A stretch of 64,000 nucleotides of DNA from Flagellimonas spongiicola (GCF_023502425.1 NZ_JAMFMA010000004.1:62001-126000), one strand, 5' to 3'. Shown: positions 16,090 through 25,504, counted from the stretch's first letter. A program made the numbers and translations. The notes: generated by a model from the sequence alone, not told the origin.

Positions 16090-17925
16090 ATGGCTGAAGA
16101 AAAAGCAAAAGTTGAGGTAGAAGAAACTACCGCTACTGCAGAAGTAAAAGAGGTTGAAACCCAACAAGACCCCCAGGAATTTTTAGAGAACTTCGACTGG
16201 GAAAAGTACGAAGAAGGTATTGAAAAGGTCGAAGACAGTAAACTTAGCGAGTTTGAAAAGCTTGTTGAGGAAAACTTCGTGGATACCGCAGATGAAGAAG
16301 TAGTTGAGGGAAAAGTGGTTCACATGACAGATCGTGAAGCCATCATTGACATCAACGCAAAGTCTGAAGGTGTTATTTCTTTAAATGAATTCCGTTACAA
16401 CCCAGATTTGAAGGTTGGGGACAAGGTTGAGGTTCTTATCGATATCCGTGAGGACAAAACAGGTCAGTTGGTACTTTCACACAGAAAGGCCAGAACCATT
16501 ATGGCTTGGGACCGTGTTAATGCCGCTCATGACAAAGAAGAAATTGTACAAGGTTTTGTAAAATGCAGAACCAAGGGTGGTATGATCGTAGATGTTTTTG
16601 GAATTGAGGCGTTCTTGCCTGGTTCACAAATTGACGTGAAGCCTATCCGTGACTACGATCAGTATGTTGGAAAAAGTATGGAATTTAAAGTGGTTAAGAT
16701 TAACCACGAATTCAAAAACGTAGTTGTTTCCCATAAAGCCCTTATCGAGGCTGACATCGAAGAACAGAAGAAGGAAATCATCAGCCAGCTTGAAAAAGGT
16801 CAAGTATTGGAAGGGATCGTTAAGAACGTTACGTCTTACGGTGTTTTCATCGACCTTGGTGGCGTAGATGGATTGATTCACATTACAGATCTTTCTTGGA
16901 GCCGTATCAACCACCCGAACGAGGTTGTTGAATTGGATCAGAAAATGAATGTGGTAATCCTTGACTTCGATGATAACAAATCAAGAATCCAATTGGGTCT
17001 TAAGCAGTTGGAGAAACATCCATGGGATGCATTGGGTGATGAAATCAAGATTGGTGATAAAGTAAAAGGTAAGGTTGTTGTTATTGCAGACTACGGTGCC
17101 TTTATTGAAGTTGCTGATGGTGTTGAAGGATTGATCCACGTATCTGAAATGTCTTGGTCTACACACCTAAGATCTGCTCAGGATTTTGTTAACGTTGGTG
17201 ACGAAGTAGAAGCTGTAGTATTGACATTGGATCGTGAAGATCGCAAAATGTCATTGGGCATCAAGCAATTGACTCCAGACCCATGGACAGATATTACTTC
17301 TAAATACCCTGTAGGTTCTAGACATAAAGGAATCGTTAGAAACTTTACCAACTTTGGTGTCTTTGTAGAGATGGAAGAAGGTATTGACGGTTTGATCTAT
17401 ATCTCTGACTTGTCTTGGACGAAGAAAATCAAGCACCCATCTGAGTTTGTTACCGTTGGTGACACTTTGGAAGTGGAAGTATTGGAATTGGATGTTGAGG
17501 GACGTAAGTTGAGCTTGGGTCACAAGCAAACTACTGAAAACCCATGGGACAAGTACTCTGAGGAGTTTGCAGAAGGAACCATCCACAAAGCAGCTATTGC
17601 TGAAATAGTTGACAAAGGTGCTACAATCAATTTCAATGATGATATTGTTGGATTTGTTCCATCAAGACACATGGAAAAAGAAGATGGTAAAAAACTTGGT
17701 AAAGGAGAAGAGGTTGACTTCAAAATCATTGAATTCAACAAGGACTTCAAGCGAGTTGTGGCTAGCCACACAGCTATCTTTAGAGAGCAAGAAGAGCGCA
17801 ATGTTAGTGCAGCACGCAGAAAATCCGCAGCTCAGGCTGAAGAATCCAAAACTACTTTTGGTGATGCAAACGCACAACTTCAAGCGTTAAAGGACAAAAT
17901 GGAAGCTGATTCTAAGAAGAAGTAA
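16090..17925 (+). CDS. rpsA: 30S ribosomal protein S1
   Basis: A 611-residue protein with six S1 RNA-binding repeats beginning near residues 73, 155, 240, 325, 412 and 499 (for example LEGIVKNVTSYGVFIDLG, VKGKVVVIADYGAFIEV, HKGIVRNFTNFGVFVEM). It binds mRNA on the 30S subunit and aids initiation. Both ends are low-complexity: an acidic N-terminal tail rich in Glu and a C-terminal tail rich in Ala, Lys and Glu. The bacterium's genes mostly lack Shine-Dalgarno sequences, so S1-dependent initiation may matter more than usual, an inference. It has its own promoter and terminator. Confidence 0.97.
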   Translation: MAEEKAKVEVEETTATAEVKEVETQQDPQEFLENFDWEKYEEGIEKVEDSKLSEFEKLVEENFVDTADEEVVEGKVVHMTDREAIIDINAKSEGVISLNEFRYNPDLKVGDKVEVLIDIREDKTGQLVLSHRKARTIMAWDRVNAAHDKEEIVQGFVKCRTKGGMIVDVFGIEAFLPGSQIDVKPIRDYDQYVGKSMEFKVVKINHEFKNVVVSHKALIEADIEEQKKEIISQLEKGQVLEGIVKNVTSYGVFIDLGGVDGLIHITDLSWSRINHPNEVVELDQKMNVVILDFDDNKSRIQLGLKQLEKHPWDALGDEIKIGDKVKGKVVVIADYGAFIEVADGVEGLIHVSEMSWSTHLRSAQDFVNVGDEVEAVVLTLDREDRKMSLGIKQLTPDPWTDITSKYPVGSRHKGIVRNFTNFGVFVEMEEGIDGLIYISDLSWTKKIKHPSEFVTVGDTLEVEVLELDVEGRKLSLGHKQTTENPWDKYSEEFAEGTIHKAAIAEIVDKGATINFNDDIVGFVPSRHMEKEDGKKLGKGEEVDFKIIEFNKDFKRVVASHTAIFREQEERNVSAARRKSAAQAEESKTTFGDANAQLQALKDKMEADSKKK

Positions 17926-17946
17926 TCCAATAATCCTGATAATTTA

Positions 17947-17976
17947 AAAGCCCTGCCAATTGGTAGGGCTTTTTTC
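17947..17976 (+). terminator. Terminator of rpsA
   Basis: AGCCCTGCC pairs with GGTAGGGCT around AATT (one G-T pair), followed by six T. It separates rpsA from the pyr genes. Confidence 0.88.
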
Positions 17977-18001
17977 TGCTTTAAACTTTTTCAGAAATGA
18001 T

Positions 18002-18009
18002 TACTTTTG
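18002..18009 (+). promoter_or_regulatory. Candidate -7 element of the pyrR-pyrB unit
   Basis: TACTTTTG matches TAnnTTTG and lies 27 bp before the pyrR ATG. No TTG -33 box is at the usual spacing. The predicted leader is about 20 bases, too short for a PyrR-controlled attenuator. Confidence 0.5.
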
Positions 18010-18036
18010 CAATCAACCGAGTTGGTAGCAGCGCAT

Positions 18037-18576
18037 ATGAGCCAAAAAGTACTTCTTACTTCCAAAGAGATTCACATCATATTGCATCGTTTAGCTTGTC
18101 AACTTTTGGAAAACCATTTGGATTTTTCAAACACTGCACTCATTGGAATTCAACCGCGCGGCGTTTTTTTGGCAGAGCGTTTGACCAAGATACTTCGCGA
18201 AAACTATAAGGTCAAGGATATTGAACTTGGCTTTTTGGATATCACATTTTATAGGGATGACTTTGGTAGAGGTGAAAAGCCTTTGAAAGCCAATACCACT
18301 AAGATTGATTTTCTTGTTGAGGATAAAAATGTGGTTTTGATAGATGATGTGTTGTATACCGGAAGAAGTATTCGTGCGGCATTAACAGCAATACAGTCCT
18401 TTGGGAGACCATCAGACATAGAACTATTAACCTTGATAGACAGAAGATTTAGTAGACACTTACCAATTCAACCTAACTATCGGGGTAGGCAAGTAGATGC
18501 AATCAATGAAGAGAAAGTTAAGGTGTTGTGGGAAGAAAATGATGGCAAGGATGTCGTTTATTTAGTAAACAAATAA
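18037..18576 (+). CDS. pyrR: PyrR bifunctional protein (pyr regulator / uracil phosphoribosyltransferase)
   Basis: A 179-residue phosphoribosyltransferase-fold protein. The PRPP-binding loop is VVLIDDVLYTGRSIRAA (about residues 97-113), and QPRGVFLAERL near residue 40 is typical of PyrR. In Bacillus it binds pyr mRNA as an attenuator and also converts uracil and PRPP to UMP. Here the upstream leader is very short and only 6 bp separate it from pyrB, so classic attenuation sites are absent and an enzymatic or protein-level role may dominate, an inference. The TTG at 18007 lies within the -7 element, so the ATG at 18037 is chosen. Confidence 0.93.
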   Translation: MSQKVLLTSKEIHIILHRLACQLLENHLDFSNTALIGIQPRGVFLAERLTKILRENYKVKDIELGFLDITFYRDDFGRGEKPLKANTTKIDFLVEDKNVVLIDDVLYTGRSIRAALTAIQSFGRPSDIELLTLIDRRFSRHLPIQPNYRGRQVDAINEEKVKVLWEENDGKDVVYLVNK

Positions 18577-18582
18577 TTTGAA

Positions 18583-19506
18583 ATGAGTGAATTAAGTGTA
18601 AACCACTTACTGGGCATAAAATATCTGGATAAAAAGGATATTGAACTCATTTTTGAAACTGCTGACCATTTTAAGGAGGTCATCAATAGATCAATAAAAA
18701 AGGTCCCAACTCTTCGGGACACTACTATAGCCAATATCTTTTTTGAAAACAGTACACGTACTAAACTATCGTTTGAATTAGCGGAAAAGCGACTGTCTGC
18801 TGATGTTGTTAATTTTTCTGCATCCCAGTCTTCCGTCAAAAAAGGGGAGACGCTCATAGATACGGTAAACAATATTTTGTCGATGAAGGTGGACATGGTT
18901 GTAATGCGCCATCCTAATCCAGGTGCGGGAATCTTTCTTTCCAAGTATGTCAATGCATCAATAATCAATGCAGGAGATGGAGCTCATGAGCACCCAACCC
19001 AAGCGTTATTGGACTCCTATTCAATTCGTGAAAGACTAGGGGATGTTGGGGGCAAGAATGTGGTTATTGTAGGAGATATATTGCACTCGAGAGTGGCGTT
19101 ATCCAACATATTCGCCTTAAAACTTCAGGGGGCCAATGTTAAAGTATGCGGGCCAAAAACGCTGATTCCAAAACATATTGAATCCTTGGGAGTTCAAGTA
19201 GAGACCAATTTAAGAAAGGCATTGGAATGGTGTGATGTTGCCAATATGTTGCGCGTACAAAACGAACGAATGGACATCAGTTATTTTCCTTCAACACGCG
19301 AATACACCCAGCAATTTGGCGTCAACAAGGCTTTATTGAATAGTTTGGACAAACAAATTGTGATCATGCACCCGGGTCCAATTAATCGCGGAGTTGAGAT
19401 TACCAGTGATGTGGCAGATTCAAATCAATCCATTATCTTAGAGCAAGTAGAAAATGGGGTGGCCATTAGGATGGCTGTTATTTATCTACTAGCGGCAAAA
19501 AAGTAA
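18583..19506 (+). CDS. pyrB: Aspartate carbamoyltransferase, catalytic chain
   Basis: A 307-residue enzyme joining carbamoyl phosphate and aspartate in the first committed step of pyrimidine synthesis. The carbamoyl-phosphate motif is FFENSTRTKLSFE (about residues 54-66), followed by the HPTQALLD block and HPGPINRGVE near the C-terminus. No regulatory chain (pyrI) is adjacent. Starts 6 bp after pyrR, so co-transcription is nearly certain. Confidence 0.97.
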   Translation: MSELSVNHLLGIKYLDKKDIELIFETADHFKEVINRSIKKVPTLRDTTIANIFFENSTRTKLSFELAEKRLSADVVNFSASQSSVKKGETLIDTVNNILSMKVDMVVMRHPNPGAGIFLSKYVNASIINAGDGAHEHPTQALLDSYSIRERLGDVGGKNVVIVGDILHSRVALSNIFALKLQGANVKVCGPKTLIPKHIESLGVQVETNLRKALEWCDVANMLRVQNERMDISYFPSTREYTQQFGVNKALLNSLDKQIVIMHPGPINRGVEITSDVADSNQSIILEQVENGVAIRMAVIYLLAAKK

Positions 19507-19509
19507 GCT

Positions 19510-19842
19510 ATGATTTTCGATAAGGAAGGAACTACAACTATAGTTTTCCAGGAAAAAACCTCCCTTGAAACCTTTCTGGATAATTTGAACAAAGGATACC
19601 CCAAGATCAAACACGATAACATTATTGTTAATTTGTTTTCCTTCAGCAAATTAACTGCCGGTGATGTATTGGAGTTTTTGGAAATATCAAATACACATAG
19701 AAATTCCAATAAATCCTTTGTTTTGGTTTCCAATAAAGTAGCTTATGATGAAATTCCAGAAGAAATAAACCTTGTGCCCACCATTCAAGAGGCAAAGGAT
19801 ATTATTGAAATGGAAGAAATTGAGCGCGATTTAGGCATATGA
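19510..19842 (+). CDS. Small STAS-like protein upstream of RNase Z
   Basis: A 110-residue soluble protein. Alternating hydrophobic strands (IIVNLFSF, SFVLVSN) and a C-terminal helix ending EMEEIERDLGI suggest a STAS/anti-sigma-antagonist-like fold, but this is a visual judgement. It starts 3 bp after the pyrB stop and its last four bases overlap the rnz start (ATGA), implying translational coupling. It has none of the metal ligands of RNase Z, so annotations calling such proteins ribonuclease Z would reflect position, not chemistry. Confidence 0.7.
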   Translation: MIFDKEGTTTIVFQEKTSLETFLDNLNKGYPKIKHDNIIVNLFSFSKLTAGDVLEFLEISNTHRNSNKSFVLVSNKVAYDEIPEEINLVPTIQEAKDIIEMEEIERDLGI

Positions 19843-20744
19843 AGTTGACCATTCTCGGCTGCTATTCCGCCACTCCCAGAACTTTTACTAATCCAACATC
19901 GCAAGTTTTGGAGATTCGTAAGCACCTTTTTTTGATTGATTGCGGCGAGGGAACCCAAGTTCAACTGCGAAAATATAAGGTCAAATTTTCAAGAATCAAG
20001 CATATATTCATATCCCATCTTCATGGTGATCACTTTTTTGGATTGCCTGGACTTATTTCCACTTTCCGTCTATTGGGAAGGGAATCAGAACTTCACATTT
20101 ATGGTCCCAAGGGTATCAAGGAAGCCGTGACCCTTTTATTGAAGTTAGGCGATTCTTGGACGAACTATCCATTATTTTTCCATGAATTGGATTCAAGTAA
20201 GTCAGAAACTTTGTTTGAGGATGATGAGGTGAGTGTAAATACCATTCCATTAGATCACCGGGTGTATACAAATGGTTTCTTGTTCAAAGAAAAGCCAGCA
20301 GTAAGAAAATTGGATATTGAGGCAGTTAAAGAACATCAGATTGACCGGAGTCAATATCACAATATTAAAAATGGGAAGAACGGGGTAGCCAAAAATGGAA
20401 CGGAAATTCCTAATGTGGATTTGACAGAAGATCCTCCAAAACCAAAAAGCTATGCTTTTTGTAGCGATACCGCTTACAATGAAACTATAATACCAATCAT
20501 TGAAAACGTTGAATTGCTCTATCACGAATCTACATTTCTTGAGTCTGAGGCTCATTTATGTTCCAAAACGAAACATTCCACGGCAAAACAGGCAGCTATA
20601 ATAGCTAAAAAAGCCACTGTGGGCACTTTGATTTTAGGCCATTATTCAACACGTTATAAATCGCTTGATCTTTTTAAAGAAGAAGCTCTTGAGGTATTTG
20701 ATAATGTTGAACTTGCGGACGATGGTAAATCTTTCAATATCTAG
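19839..20744 (+). CDS. rnz: Ribonuclease Z
   Basis: A 301-residue metallo-beta-lactamase-fold endonuclease that removes 3' trailers from tRNA precursors. The zinc motif is SHLHGDHFFGLPG (about residues 60-72), with further ligands in FCSDTAYNE and LGHYSTRY near residue 270. Length fits the short bacterial form (about 300). It overlaps the preceding small gene by four bases. Confidence 0.95.
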   Translation: MKLTILGCYSATPRTFTNPTSQVLEIRKHLFLIDCGEGTQVQLRKYKVKFSRIKHIFISHLHGDHFFGLPGLISTFRLLGRESELHIYGPKGIKEAVTLLLKLGDSWTNYPLFFHELDSSKSETLFEDDEVSVNTIPLDHRVYTNGFLFKEKPAVRKLDIEAVKEHQIDRSQYHNIKNGKNGVAKNGTEIPNVDLTEDPPKPKSYAFCSDTAYNETIIPIIENVELLYHESTFLESEAHLCSKTKHSTAKQAAIIAKKATVGTLILGHYSTRYKSLDLFKEEALEVFDNVELADDGKSFNI

Positions 20745-20804
20745 TAGCTCGACCCTTTTTAGTCTGCATTCTTTTGTTGAAATTTGTGTAGACCATATTG
20801 GCAT

Positions 20805-21452
20805 ATGCAGCAAGACCTTAGCAATTACAGAAAATCGTATGAAAAAAGTTCCTTGACCGAGGATACGGTGAAGGCAAACCCATTGGAACAATTTCAAAAG
20901 TGGTTTTATGAAGTGGAAGCCTCAGGAGGACCCGATGAGCCCAATGCAATGACCTTATCGACCATTGGGTCTGATGGATACCCAAAGAGCAGAGTGGTAC
21001 TCATGAAAAAGTACACGCATGAGGGGTTTATTTTTTATACCAATTACCATAGTGAAAAAGGAAAGGCCATCGACACCAATCCTATGGTCTGTATTTCCTT
21101 TTTTTGGGCCAATTTGGAACGACAAGTTATCATTAAGGGAAAAGCAGAGAAGATTGCTGAAAACTTGTCAGATGGATATTTTGAATCCCGACCAATAGGC
21201 AGTCAATTAGGCGCTATTGTATCCAATCAAAGTGAAGTTGTCGCTTCGCGCGAAGTTTTAGAAAAGGATCTTAAGAAACTGGAAGCGTCTTTGGAAGGAA
21301 AGGAAATCACTAGACCAAAACACTGGGGTGGGTATTTAGTTAAACCTGTTTCTATTGAATTTTGGCAAGGAAGACCTAACCGATTGCACGACAGACTTCG
21401 ATATACATTGCAGGAGGATTATGATTGGAAAATAGAACGTTTGGCCCCATAA
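20805..21452 (+). CDS. pdxH: Pyridoxamine 5'-phosphate oxidase
   Basis: A 215-residue FMN enzyme that oxidises pyridoxamine or pyridoxine 5'-phosphate to pyridoxal 5'-phosphate. FMN contacts are visible in SRVVLMKKY and FIFYTNYHSEKGK, and the C-terminal block WQGRPNRLHDRLRY is the PdxH signature. A TTG seven codons upstream (20784) is less likely than the ATG at 20805, giving the usual family length. Located 60 bp after rnz. Confidence 0.96.
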   Translation: MQQDLSNYRKSYEKSSLTEDTVKANPLEQFQKWFYEVEASGGPDEPNAMTLSTIGSDGYPKSRVVLMKKYTHEGFIFYTNYHSEKGKAIDTNPMVCISFFWANLERQVIIKGKAEKIAENLSDGYFESRPIGSQLGAIVSNQSEVVASREVLEKDLKKLEASLEGKEITRPKHWGGYLVKPVSIEFWQGRPNRLHDRLRYTLQEDYDWKIERLAP

Positions 21453-21462
21453 CCCTTATAAA

Positions 21463-21951
21463 ATGAAGCAAATTATACTGGTAAGACACGGAAAATCTTC
21501 TTGGAATTATCAAGTCTCAGATAAGGATAGGCCGCTAAAAGAAAGGGGAATCAACGATGGGATATTGGTTTCCAATGCGTTTGCAAATAAAAATATTACC
21601 ATCGATTTTGCATATGCAAGTCCAGCAAACAGAGCGCTGGCAACCAGTATGATTTTTTTAAGAAATCTAAATTTCGACCTCGATTTATTTCGGGTAAATG
21701 AATCACTATACGACTTTTCAGGAAAGAGTGTTTCCGATTTTGTGAAACGGTTGGATGATGGGCTGGAAACCGTAATGATCTTTGGTCATAATTACGCTTT
21801 TACTACACTTGCAAATACTTGGGGAGATCAGTATATTGAAAACGTTCCAACATCAGGCCTAGTGCACATCAAATTTGATGTTGAAAATTGGCATGCGATC
21901 AGTAAAGGGACCTCCGAAACCATAATTTTTCCAAAACACCTTAAACGATAA
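21463..21951 (+). CDS. SixA-type histidine phosphatase
   Basis: A 162-residue protein of the histidine phosphatase superfamily. The catalytic RHG motif is at the N-terminus (ILVRHGKSSW, residues 5-14) and a second catalytic histidine is in IFGHNYAF near residue 108. SixA enzymes dephosphorylate phosphohistidine on signalling proteins. The gene abuts ppk (stop TAA followed directly by ATG), and ppk works through phosphohistidine intermediates, so a link to polyphosphate metabolism is conceivable but not shown. Confidence 0.88.
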   Translation: MKQIILVRHGKSSWNYQVSDKDRPLKERGINDGILVSNAFANKNITIDFAYASPANRALATSMIFLRNLNFDLDLFRVNESLYDFSGKSVSDFVKRLDDGLETVMIFGHNYAFTTLANTWGDQYIENVPTSGLVHIKFDVENWHAISKGTSETIIFPKHLKR

Positions 21952-24030
21952 ATGATAAAAGTAAAGAACGAATACGTAAATCGGGAAATCAGTTGGTTGC
22001 ATTTCAATGCACGGGTACTGCAGGAGAGCATTGACAAAAAAGTACCCTTGATAGACCGTTTAAGATTCTTGGGGATTTTCAGTAACAATCTGGATGAGTT
22101 TTTCAAAGTACGCTATGCCACGGTTAAACGTATTGTTGATGCTGGAAAGAAAGGTAAAAGTGTTCTGGGGGGTGAAAAGGCAAAAGATCTGCTGGAAGAA
22201 ATCACTAAAATTGTAATTGAACAACAGGCCAGGAGCCAAGAGATATTGGAAAGTATTGAGGAGGAGCTCAAATCAGAAAATATCTTTATAATCAATGAAA
22301 CGGAAATCAACGAAAGTCAGGCTGAATTCATCAGGGAATACTTCTTTAAAAAGGTGAATCAAGAGTTGATGACTATAATTCTAAATGATCTTACAGAGTT
22401 TCCATTACTGAAGGATACAGCAGCTTATCTCGCTGTTAAAATTGTCATGGCGGATGGTGAGAATGGGGAGCATAATAAGAATAGATATGCATTGATTGAA
22501 ATTCCAAAAGGCATTGACCGGTTTATTGTGTTACCTCAAGAAGGAGACAAGAATTACATTATCCTTTTAGATGATTTAATCCGATTTTGTTTGGACAGCA
22601 TTTTCACCATGTTCGAGTTTGAATCCATTTCTGCACATATGATCAAAATCACCAGAGATGCCGAATTGGATATAGATAATGATTTGACCAAGAGTTTTAT
22701 CCAAAAAATATCTTCTAGTGTTGAACATAGAAAAATAAGTGATCCGGTGCGTTTTGTGTATGACAAAAGCATTGATAAGGACACCCTTCAATTTCTTAAG
22801 GAGAAAATGAATATTGTGGATACCGATAGCGTGATTCCCGGCGGTAGATACCACAACAGAAGGGATTATATGGGGTTTCCAAGCTTAGGTCGTCAAGATT
22901 TAATGTATAAGAAAATTGAAGCCCTTCCGGTAAAAGGTTTTAGTAGGGATGGAAGTCTTTTGGAACGAATAGCCCAAAAGGATTATATGATTTATGCGCC
23001 CTATCACACCTTTTCATACGTTACCAAGTTTTTAAGGGAAGCAGCCCTAGACCCTAAGGTAAGGGCAATAAAAATCACCATTTACAGATTGGCTAATGAT
23101 AGTCAAATCGCATCAGCTTTGGTGAATGCTGTGAAAAATGGAAAACAGGTCACGGTTCAGATAGAGTTACAAGCCAGGTTTGATGAGCAGGCCAACATCA
23201 AATACGCCAACCAATTACAAGCAGAAGGAATACGTTTGATTTTTGGTGTGCCTGGTCTTAAGGTGCATAGTAAAATTTGTTTGGTGGAACGTGAAGAACA
23301 TGAAGGTATTAAACGATACGGTTTTATCAGTACCGGGAATTTCAATGAAAGCACGGCCAAGATTTATACCGATTATACGTTGTTCACCGCGCACGAGGGA
23401 ATCTTAAAAGAAATGAGCAGGGTTTTTGATTTCTTTGAAACTAACTACAAAGTTCATAAATACAAACACCTCATTGTCTCTCCCCATTATACCAAGTCAA
23501 CATTTATTAAGTTGATTGACAATGAAATTGAAAGTGCCCAACAAGGAAAAGAAGCTTACATCAAGATAAAGATGAATAGTTTAACGTCCTATAAAATGGT
23601 GGATAAGCTCTATGAAGCCAGTAGGGCCGGGGTTAAAATTCAGTTGATTGTGCGAGGGGTGTGCTGCCTTATTCCTGGGGTGGAGGGGATGAGTGAAAAC
23701 ATTGAGGCCATTAGTGTGGTGGATAAATTTTTGGAGCATCCTAGACTTTTCGTGTTCGGGAATGAAGGGGACCCTAAAATTTATATTTCATCAGCAGATT
23801 GGATGACACGTAACCTCGATTTTAGGGTAGAAGTAGGATGTCCTATCTATGATCCAGATATAAAGCAAGAGTTGCTGGATACTTTTGAAATTTCGTGGAA
23901 AGACAATCTTAAAGCGAGAGTTTTCTCAGCAAATCAGGACAATGCATATCGTATAAAAGATGATTCAGAGCCTGAGTTAAGGTCACAATTCGCATTGTAC
24001 GATTATTATCAAGCCAAGTTGGAATTCTAA
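21952..24030 (+). CDS. ppk1: Polyphosphate kinase 1
   Basis: A 692-residue enzyme that polymerises the gamma-phosphate of ATP into polyphosphate. NREISWLHFNARVLQE at the N-terminus is diagnostic. The autophosphorylated histidine is His439 in LKVHSKICLV (E. coli His435), and the second active-site histidine is His596 in FLEHPRLF (E. coli His592). Full length. Sits between sixA and ppx in one plus-strand unit. Confidence 0.97.
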   Translation: MIKVKNEYVNREISWLHFNARVLQESIDKKVPLIDRLRFLGIFSNNLDEFFKVRYATVKRIVDAGKKGKSVLGGEKAKDLLEEITKIVIEQQARSQEILESIEEELKSENIFIINETEINESQAEFIREYFFKKVNQELMTIILNDLTEFPLLKDTAAYLAVKIVMADGENGEHNKNRYALIEIPKGIDRFIVLPQEGDKNYIILLDDLIRFCLDSIFTMFEFESISAHMIKITRDAELDIDNDLTKSFIQKISSSVEHRKISDPVRFVYDKSIDKDTLQFLKEKMNIVDTDSVIPGGRYHNRRDYMGFPSLGRQDLMYKKIEALPVKGFSRDGSLLERIAQKDYMIYAPYHTFSYVTKFLREAALDPKVRAIKITIYRLANDSQIASALVNAVKNGKQVTVQIELQARFDEQANIKYANQLQAEGIRLIFGVPGLKVHSKICLVEREEHEGIKRYGFISTGNFNESTAKIYTDYTLFTAHEGILKEMSRVFDFFETNYKVHKYKHLIVSPHYTKSTFIKLIDNEIESAQQGKEAYIKIKMNSLTSYKMVDKLYEASRAGVKIQLIVRGVCCLIPGVEGMSENIEAISVVDKFLEHPRLFVFGNEGDPKIYISSADWMTRNLDFRVEVGCPIYDPDIKQELLDTFEISWKDNLKARVFSANQDNAYRIKDDSEPELRSQFALYDYYQAKLEF

Positions 24031-24040
24031 AACCTACAAT

Positions 24041-24922
24041 TTGCGAATACGGAAGTTTGCTGCTATTGATATTGGCTCCAATGCCGTAAGGTTGTTGGTG
24101 AACAACGTCATTGAGCATGAGGACAAACCTGTTTCCTTCAAAAAAAGTGCTCTGATCCGTGTCCCGGTGAGATTAGGGGAAGATGCGTTTACAAAAGGTG
24201 AAATATCCGATGTAAGCCTTAAACGATTGGTCAAGACCATGAAATCGTTTGATTTGCTGATGCAAGTTTATGGTGTTGAAAAATATATGGCTACCGCAAC
24301 TTCCGCACTCCGTGAGGCTGGAAATGGGGAGAAGGTGGTGCAGCATGTATTTGAGCATTCCGGTCTGAAGATTGAAATCATTGATGGGAAAAAAGAAGCC
24401 GAAATCATTGCATCAACAGATTTAAAGGAACTCATTAAAAAAGATCGCTCCTATTTATATGTCGATGTTGGTGGGGGTAGCACTGAATTCACTGTATTTG
24501 ATCAAGGAAAGCTTGTAGCCTCTAAATCCTTTAAGATAGGTACGGTGCGAATTCTCAATGATTTGGTAAGTGATGACCTTTGGGAAACTGTGGAGAAATG
24601 GATAAAAACCTATTTAAACGGAGACTCCAAAACAGAGATCATTGGCTCCGGGGGTAACATCAATAAGTTGCATAAAATGTCAGGAAGGAAGATGGGACAA
24701 CCCCTATCTTACATTTGGTTGAATGCCCAATACCATTTCTTAAATAGTATGGATTACGAGGATAGAATTGCTGAATTGGGTCTGAACCAGGATAGGGCCG
24801 ATGTTATTATTCCAGCAGCTCAAATATTCCTATCAGCGTCCAAATGGAGCGGTGCAAAGAAAATCCATGTTCCCAAAATTGGATTGGCGGATGGGGTCAT
24901 CAAAACTTTATACTATCAGTAA
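24041..24922 (+). CDS. ppx: Exopolyphosphatase / Ppx-GppA family phosphatase
   Basis: A 293-residue ASKHA-fold enzyme. The phosphate-1 loop is FAAIDIGSNAVRLL at the N-terminus and the phosphate-2 loop YVDVGGGSTEF (near residue 142). It lacks the C-terminal HD domain of E. coli Ppx, giving the short form typical of the phylum. The only sensible start is TTG at 24041; there is no in-frame ATG before the conserved N-terminus. Paired with ppk, it degrades polyphosphate, though (p)ppGpp pentaphosphatase activity is also possible. Its stop directly abuts the stop of the convergent miaE. Confidence 0.93.
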   Translation: MRIRKFAAIDIGSNAVRLLVNNVIEHEDKPVSFKKSALIRVPVRLGEDAFTKGEISDVSLKRLVKTMKSFDLLMQVYGVEKYMATATSALREAGNGEKVVQHVFEHSGLKIEIIDGKKEAEIIASTDLKELIKKDRSYLYVDVGGGSTEFTVFDQGKLVASKSFKIGTVRILNDLVSDDLWETVEKWIKTYLNGDSKTEIIGSGGNINKLHKMSGRKMGQPLSYIWLNAQYHFLNSMDYEDRIAELGLNQDRADVIIPAAQIFLSASKWSGAKKIHVPKIGLADGVIKTLYYQ

Positions 24923-25504
24923 CTAACCATGCATGGTTTCGCGTTTCCCTAAATGCTGCATGAGCTCGGCTTCGTATTCCAGCAGTTGTTGCCATTTGGC
25001 GTCCACCTCTTCACGATTGCCATATTTGCGGGCAAATTTCAAAAACATAGTGTAGTGGTTGGCTTCACTGGCCATTAAACTTCGGTAAAATTCGGAAAGC
25101 TCAGGATCGTTTATTTCCTCGGATAACAATCGGAAGCGCTCACAACTTCTTGCCTCAATCAATGCGGCATACAGTAATTTATGTACTAAGTGCGTATCCC
25201 GGCTTCCACCTTTTGGGAAAAACTTCATCAATTCAAGTACATATTCATCCTTGCGCTCGCGACCTAATACCCAACCGCGTTTTAGGATTTTATCGTGAAC
25301 CATATTAAAATGCCCCATTTCTTCTCGTGCCAAAGCAGTCATTTCCTTGACCAGTTCCGATTTTTCAGGAAAACCAATGATTAAGGAAATGGCAGTACTT
25401 GCTGCTTTCTGCTCACAATAGGCGTGATCGGTCAGAATTTCTTCAATATTCTTTTCCACAATATTCACCCATCTTGGATCAGTAGGAAGTTTTAAGCCTA
25501 ACAT
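24923..25504 (-). CDS. miaE: tRNA-(ms2io6A37) hydroxylase (MiaE-like)
   Basis: A 193-residue ferritin-like di-iron protein. Iron ligands are visible as E-x-x-H pairs in REEMGHFNMVHDK and EANHYTMF, plus Glu in EARSCERFR. MiaE hydroxylates the isopentenyl side chain of the modified A37 in tRNAs reading U-starting codons. It ends with no spacer against ppx and starts divergently from the ebo cluster 138 bp away. Confidence 0.92.
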   Translation of the reverse strand: MLGLKLPTDPRWVNIVEKNIEEILTDHAYCEQKAASTAISLIIGFPEKSELVKEMTALAREEMGHFNMVHDKILKRGWVLGRERKDEYVLELMKFFPKGGSRDTHLVHKLLYAALIEARSCERFRLLSEEINDPELSEFYRSLMASEANHYTMFLKFARKYGNREEVDAKWQQLLEYEAELMQHLGKRETMHG

